Positions 61,122 through 64,000 of a stretch of DNA of 64,000 bases are shown piece by piece. Each line of letters starts with the position of its first letter. Position 1 is the first letter of the stretch. This DNA is from SZUA-430 sp965227535 (lineage in GTDB: Bacteria > Pseudomonadota > Alphaproteobacteria > Micropepsales > Micropepsaceae): contig OZ245761.1 in the NCBI GenBank assembly GCA_965227535.1, positions 1,116,001 to 1,180,000 on the forward strand. The letters run 5' to 3'. The notes beneath the pieces were generated by a model that made no database searches, had not been told where the DNA came from, and saw only the letters and a program-made list of their open reading frames with translations. The translations under genes and the position numbers were made by a program.

Positions 61122-62492
61122 CTACCGCTTGCGATCCTTGTCGAACGGATTCGCGCTCGTCTTCACCTTCATCCGGATCGGCACGCCCGTGAAGCCGAAC
61201 GTCTCGCGTAACCCGTTGATGAGATAGCGTGCATAGTCGCCGGGCAGTTCACCGGCTTGGCTCGACGAAATCGCAAACGTCGGCGGACGCGTGCGCGCTT
61301 GGGTGATGTAGCGAATCCGAATGCGCCGGCCTTTCGGCGCAGGCGGCGAATGCCGCTCCAGCATCATCTCCAGCCAATCGTTCAGCTTGTGCGTGGAAAC
61401 GCGCCTGTTCCAAATGTCGTGTTGCTTGACGATCGCGGGCATAAGCCGGTCGACGCCCTCGCCCGCCAAAGCGGAGATCGCGACGATGGGCACGCCCTTC
61501 CATTGCGGCAGCAATTCGTCGACCCGCGCTTTCAGCGTCTTCAAGAGCTGCGCTTTGTCCTCGACCAAATCCCACTTGTTGACGGCGACGATCATCGCCC
61601 GCCCCTCGCGCTCGACGAGATCGGCGATCTGCAAATCCTGAGTCTCGAACGGGATGGCCGCGTCGATGACCAGGATCACGACCTCGGCCATCTTGATCTC
61701 GTCGATCGCATTCTCGACCGACAGCTTCTCAAGCCCCTCGTCCACCCGCGACTTGCGCCGCAACCCCGCGGTGTCGATCAGCTTGATGCGCCGGTCTTCC
61801 CACTGCCACTCCGCCGCCACCGCATCGCGCGTGATGCCGGCCTCGGGGCCAGTGATCGATCGCTCTTGACCCAGCAACCGGTTCAGCAACGTCGACTTGC
61901 CCGCGTTCGGACGGCCGGTGATCGCGATGGTAAGCGGCCGGTTGTCGACCACCGCCTCATCGTCGCTCTCTTCGTCTTCCTCGACGTCGTGTGCGTCTGC
62001 CGGGGCAATGGCGTTCAGCGCGTGATAGAGCTCGTCGATCCCACGCCCATGCGCCGCCGACAACTCCACCGGCTCGCCGAAGCCCAGCCGCGATGCTTCG
62101 GATATCGTATGCACCGCCTCGCGCGTGTCGCACTTGTTCACGGCAAGGATCACGGGTTTGTTCGCGCGCCGCAGCAGATTGGCGATCTCGTGATCGAACC
62201 CCGTGACGCCGTCGCGCCCGTCGACGAGGAACAGCAACGCATCCGCCTGATCGATCGCCGCGCGCGTCTGCTTCTGAATGCGTTCGGCGAGACCATCGGC
62301 CTTCGCGTCGTCGAGCCCCGCCGTGTCCAGCACGCGGAAATTCAGATCGAGAATGCCGCCTTCGCCTTCGCGCCAATCGCGCGTCACACCCGGCGTATCG
62401 TCGACGATCGCCGCGTGTTTCCCGGTCAGCCGGTTGAAGAGCGTCGATTTCCCCACATTGGGGCGGCCGGCAATAGCAAGGGTGAAGGCCAT
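61122..62492 (-). CDS. der: Ribosome biogenesis GTPase Der
   Basis: A 456-residue tandem GTPase: first G domain GRPNVGKST near the N-terminus (8-16) with DTPGVTRD, second with GRPNAGKST, plus a KH-like C-terminal domain (IRYITQARTRPPTFAI). Required for 50S subunit assembly. Length normal. Confidence 0.96.
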   Translation of the reverse strand: MAFTLAIAGRPNVGKSTLFNRLTGKHAAIVDDTPGVTRDWREGEGGILDLNFRVLDTAGLDDAKADGLAERIQKQTRAAIDQADALLFLVDGRDGVTGFDHEIANLLRRANKPVILAVNKCDTREAVHTISEASRLGFGEPVELSAAHGRGIDELYHALNAIAPADAHDVEEDEESDDEAVVDNRPLTIAITGRPNAGKSTLLNRLLGQERSITGPEAGITRDAVAAEWQWEDRRIKLIDTAGLRRKSRVDEGLEKLSVENAIDEIKMAEVVILVIDAAIPFETQDLQIADLVEREGRAMIVAVNKWDLVEDKAQLLKTLKARVDELLPQWKGVPIVAISALAGEGVDRLMPAIVKQHDIWNRRVSTHKLNDWLEMMLERHSPPAPKGRRIRIRYITQARTRPPTFAISSSQAGELPGDYARYLINGLRETFGFTGVPIRMKVKTSANPFDKDRKR

Positions 62493-62518
62493 CGGCGCAT
62501 GTTTCGGAAGGCGGCGCT

Positions 62519-63871
62519 TTACTTCAGCGCCGTCAACCGCCCGTCATCCGTCAAGAGATAGACGATGCCGTCCGCAACCACCGGCGCAATGAAGGCCTTG
62601 TCGGGGATGTCGACCTTGCCCAGCACCTCGCCCGTGTAGGGCGAAACCGAAACCGCATAGCCTTCCGACGACAGCGCGATCAGGCGGTCCGACACCAACA
62701 CCGGCCCCGACCAAGAAATCGTGCCCTGCTTCGTCTCGGCGTTGCGATAGGCGTCAAGCTGCGTGATCCAACGAACGCGCCCGTCCGCGCGCCGCACGCA
62801 CATCACCTTCGCATCGTCGGTGATGACGTAGACATAGTCGCCGACAACCCACGGCCGCTGCGTCCCGCCGACGTCGATCGTCCACGCGCGCTCACCCGTA
62901 CGAATGTCGATGGCCACGATGCGGCCCGCGTGGCTGTTCGCGAACACGAGTCCGCGGTCGATCACCGGACGACCGGAAATATCGGCCAGCGTCGACAACG
63001 GCGTCAGGCCGCCGGTGCGCGCCAGCGTGTCGCTCCACAGCGAACGGCCGTTACGCACGTTCAACCCGAAAAGCTCGCCCGACGTATACGGAACAACGAC
63101 AAGGTCGCCCGACACGGCAACGCTGTTCGAACCCAGAATGCCGGCCGACTCGGCGATGCCGCGGTGATCCCACAACACGCGCCCGTCGTCTTCGGCCAGC
63201 GCCATCAGCTGGTTTTCCTGCGTCGCGACGAACACGCGTCCGCCGTTCACCACGGGCGCCGCCCGGAACGGCACCGTCGTGGCGCGACGCCAAATTTCCT
63301 TACCCGTGTTGGCATCGAGCGCCGCGACAAAGCCGAAGCCCGTGGACACGAACACCTTGCCGTTGTCGAACGCGACGCCACCGCCGAAGCCGTCTTCTGA
63401 GTCCTCGTCTTCCGGCGTCAGGTTCGACTGCCAAAGGCGGTCGCCCGTCTTGGAGTCGTACGCCGAAACCTCAACCTCGCTGTCCAGCACGAACACCTTG
63501 CCCGCCGCGACGACGGGCGAAGCCGTCAACCGCGAGGAGGTGCTCGAACCTTGGCCGACGCTGACGCTCCACTGTTGCTGAAGCTCGCCCCCCGCCGACA
63601 AATGGTGCATCACGTTGTCGGCGTAGCCGCCCGGCTGCGGCCACTCGGCGTTGACCGTCGGCTTCGGCAGCTTCACCGCCTCGTTGGCGAGCTTTGGATC
63701 GGCTTCCACCGTCCGCGCCGTCGGCAGCACCGACACGCGCTCGCCGCGAATGTTGGCCTTGTTCGGCGGCGACAGAAATTGTTCGAACGTTTCGCAGGCG
63801 CCGAGCGAGACGGAGGTCGCGAGCAACAGGCTCACGGCCGCCAGCGTTTTGGGTTTGAGGCGGAAAGTCAT
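62519..63871 (-). CDS. bamB: Outer membrane assembly lipoprotein BamB (PQQ-like repeats)
   Basis: A 450-residue lipoprotein (lipobox VSLGACETF) with WD/PQQ-like beta-propeller repeats: KVFVLDSEVEVSAYDSKTGD, FVAALDANTGKEIWRR, QLMALAEDDGRVLWDHRG, AIDIRTGERAWTIDV. It helps the Bam complex insert outer membrane proteins. 26 bp upstream of der in the usual alphaproteobacterial order. Confidence 0.93.
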   Translation of the reverse strand: MTFRLKPKTLAAVSLLLATSVSLGACETFEQFLSPPNKANIRGERVSVLPTARTVEADPKLANEAVKLPKPTVNAEWPQPGGYADNVMHHLSAGGELQQQWSVSVGQGSSTSSRLTASPVVAAGKVFVLDSEVEVSAYDSKTGDRLWQSNLTPEDEDSEDGFGGGVAFDNGKVFVSTGFGFVAALDANTGKEIWRRATTVPFRAAPVVNGGRVFVATQENQLMALAEDDGRVLWDHRGIAESAGILGSNSVAVSGDLVVVPYTSGELFGLNVRNGRSLWSDTLARTGGLTPLSTLADISGRPVIDRGLVFANSHAGRIVAIDIRTGERAWTIDVGGTQRPWVVGDYVYVITDDAKVMCVRRADGRVRWITQLDAYRNAETKQGTISWSGPVLVSDRLIALSSEGYAVSVSPYTGEVLGKVDIPDKAFIAPVVADGIVYLLTDDGRLTALK

Positions 63872-63888
63872 GGGGCGATCTCGTTCGC

Positions 63889-64000
63889 TTAAGGCGTTGG
63901 GGGCGTGGGCGAAGGCTGTTCAGGCGTTGCAGGTCCCAGCAAGCCGGGCTCCTCCGCCGTCGCGTCAGGCAACAGCGGCTGCATCGTCGAAGGGTCCGGC
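63889..64000 (-). CDS. C-terminal tail of the gene upstream of bamB (partial)
   Basis: Last 36 codons of a minus-strand gene ending at TAA 63889-63891, Pro/Thr-rich tail (PGLLGPATPEQPSPTPPTP). In alphaproteobacteria this position usually holds a YfgM-like TPR protein; only the disordered tail is visible, so the assignment rests on position. Confidence 0.55.
   Translation of the reverse strand, partial: PDPSTMQPLLPDATAEEPGLLGPATPEQPSPTPPTP

Overview
The window is GC-rich, densely coded bacterial chromosome and looks alphaproteobacterial. The evidence is the block rpsF-rpsR-rplI, dnaB, alr, radA, cvpA, purF; the order der-bamB-(tail of a further gene) on the minus strand; the DUF2849-cysI-DUF934 sulfite reductase operon; a DUF2336 protein; and several Crp/DUF883-type and ACAD genes common in Hyphomicrobiales and related orders. 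I cannot fix the genus by eye. I see no rRNA, tRNA, CRISPR array, insertion sequence or prophage.

Layout. 1-2.6 kb: end of an unknown helical protein, a FecR-domain exported protein, and a divergent pair (50-aa protein / HTH regulator with a lysine-rich tail) separated by four GCAC-N3-GTGC palindromes. 2.6-6.4 kb: a two-component system (histidine kinase and OmpR-type regulator) with a PepSY gene, a frameshifted acetyltransferase and a second exported PepSY-like protein; a 37-bp element occurs upstream of both PepSY genes. 6.4-11.2 kb: two abutting acyl-CoA dehydrogenases, two overlapping tiny membrane proteins, and a GH42 beta-galactosidase. 11.4-20.2 kb (plus strand): PBP1A-type murein synthase, DUF1214/DUF1254 pair, a complete ABC importer, and the sulfite reductase operon. 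20.2-31.5 kb: hybrid of housekeeping and accessory genes (PleC/DivJ-like kinase, ornithine decarboxylase-like enzyme, DUF2336, release factor 3, a VapC toxin-antitoxin pair, methyltransferase, nitronate monooxygenase, lipoprotein phosphodiesterase). 31.5-42.2 kb: cytochrome c, acyl-CoA dehydrogenase with CDP-alcohol phosphatidyltransferase, gamma-glutamyltransferase, a stress-type cluster (receiver protein, Crp regulator, DUF883), and two glycosyltransferase-type membrane genes that overlap tail to tail.

42.2-49.4 kb is the conserved core: rpsF-rpsR-rplI, dnaB, an exported unknown protein, alr, mlaE-mlaF. 49.4-55.2 kb is an accessory block between mlaF and radA (CPBP protease, AraC regulator with divergent DUF1993 gene, degenerate GGDEF protein, Rieske oxygenase, small membrane proteins). 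55.2-64 kb: radA-cvpA-purF, an SDR whose ribosome binding site lies at the edge of a palindromic repeat, then DUF2167, a proline-rich membrane protein, der and bamB on the minus strand.

Intergenic DNA carries several palindromic repeat families (8.6, 14.9, 44.0, 45.8, 49.4, 58.8 kb). Two of these families occur twice in the window, once intact and once partial or decayed. The most unusual coding features are the tandem DRGGFGGGG extension of ribosomal protein S18, the recurring lysine-rich tails of unrelated proteins, the overlapping pair of tiny membrane proteins, and the shared regulatory elements described above.
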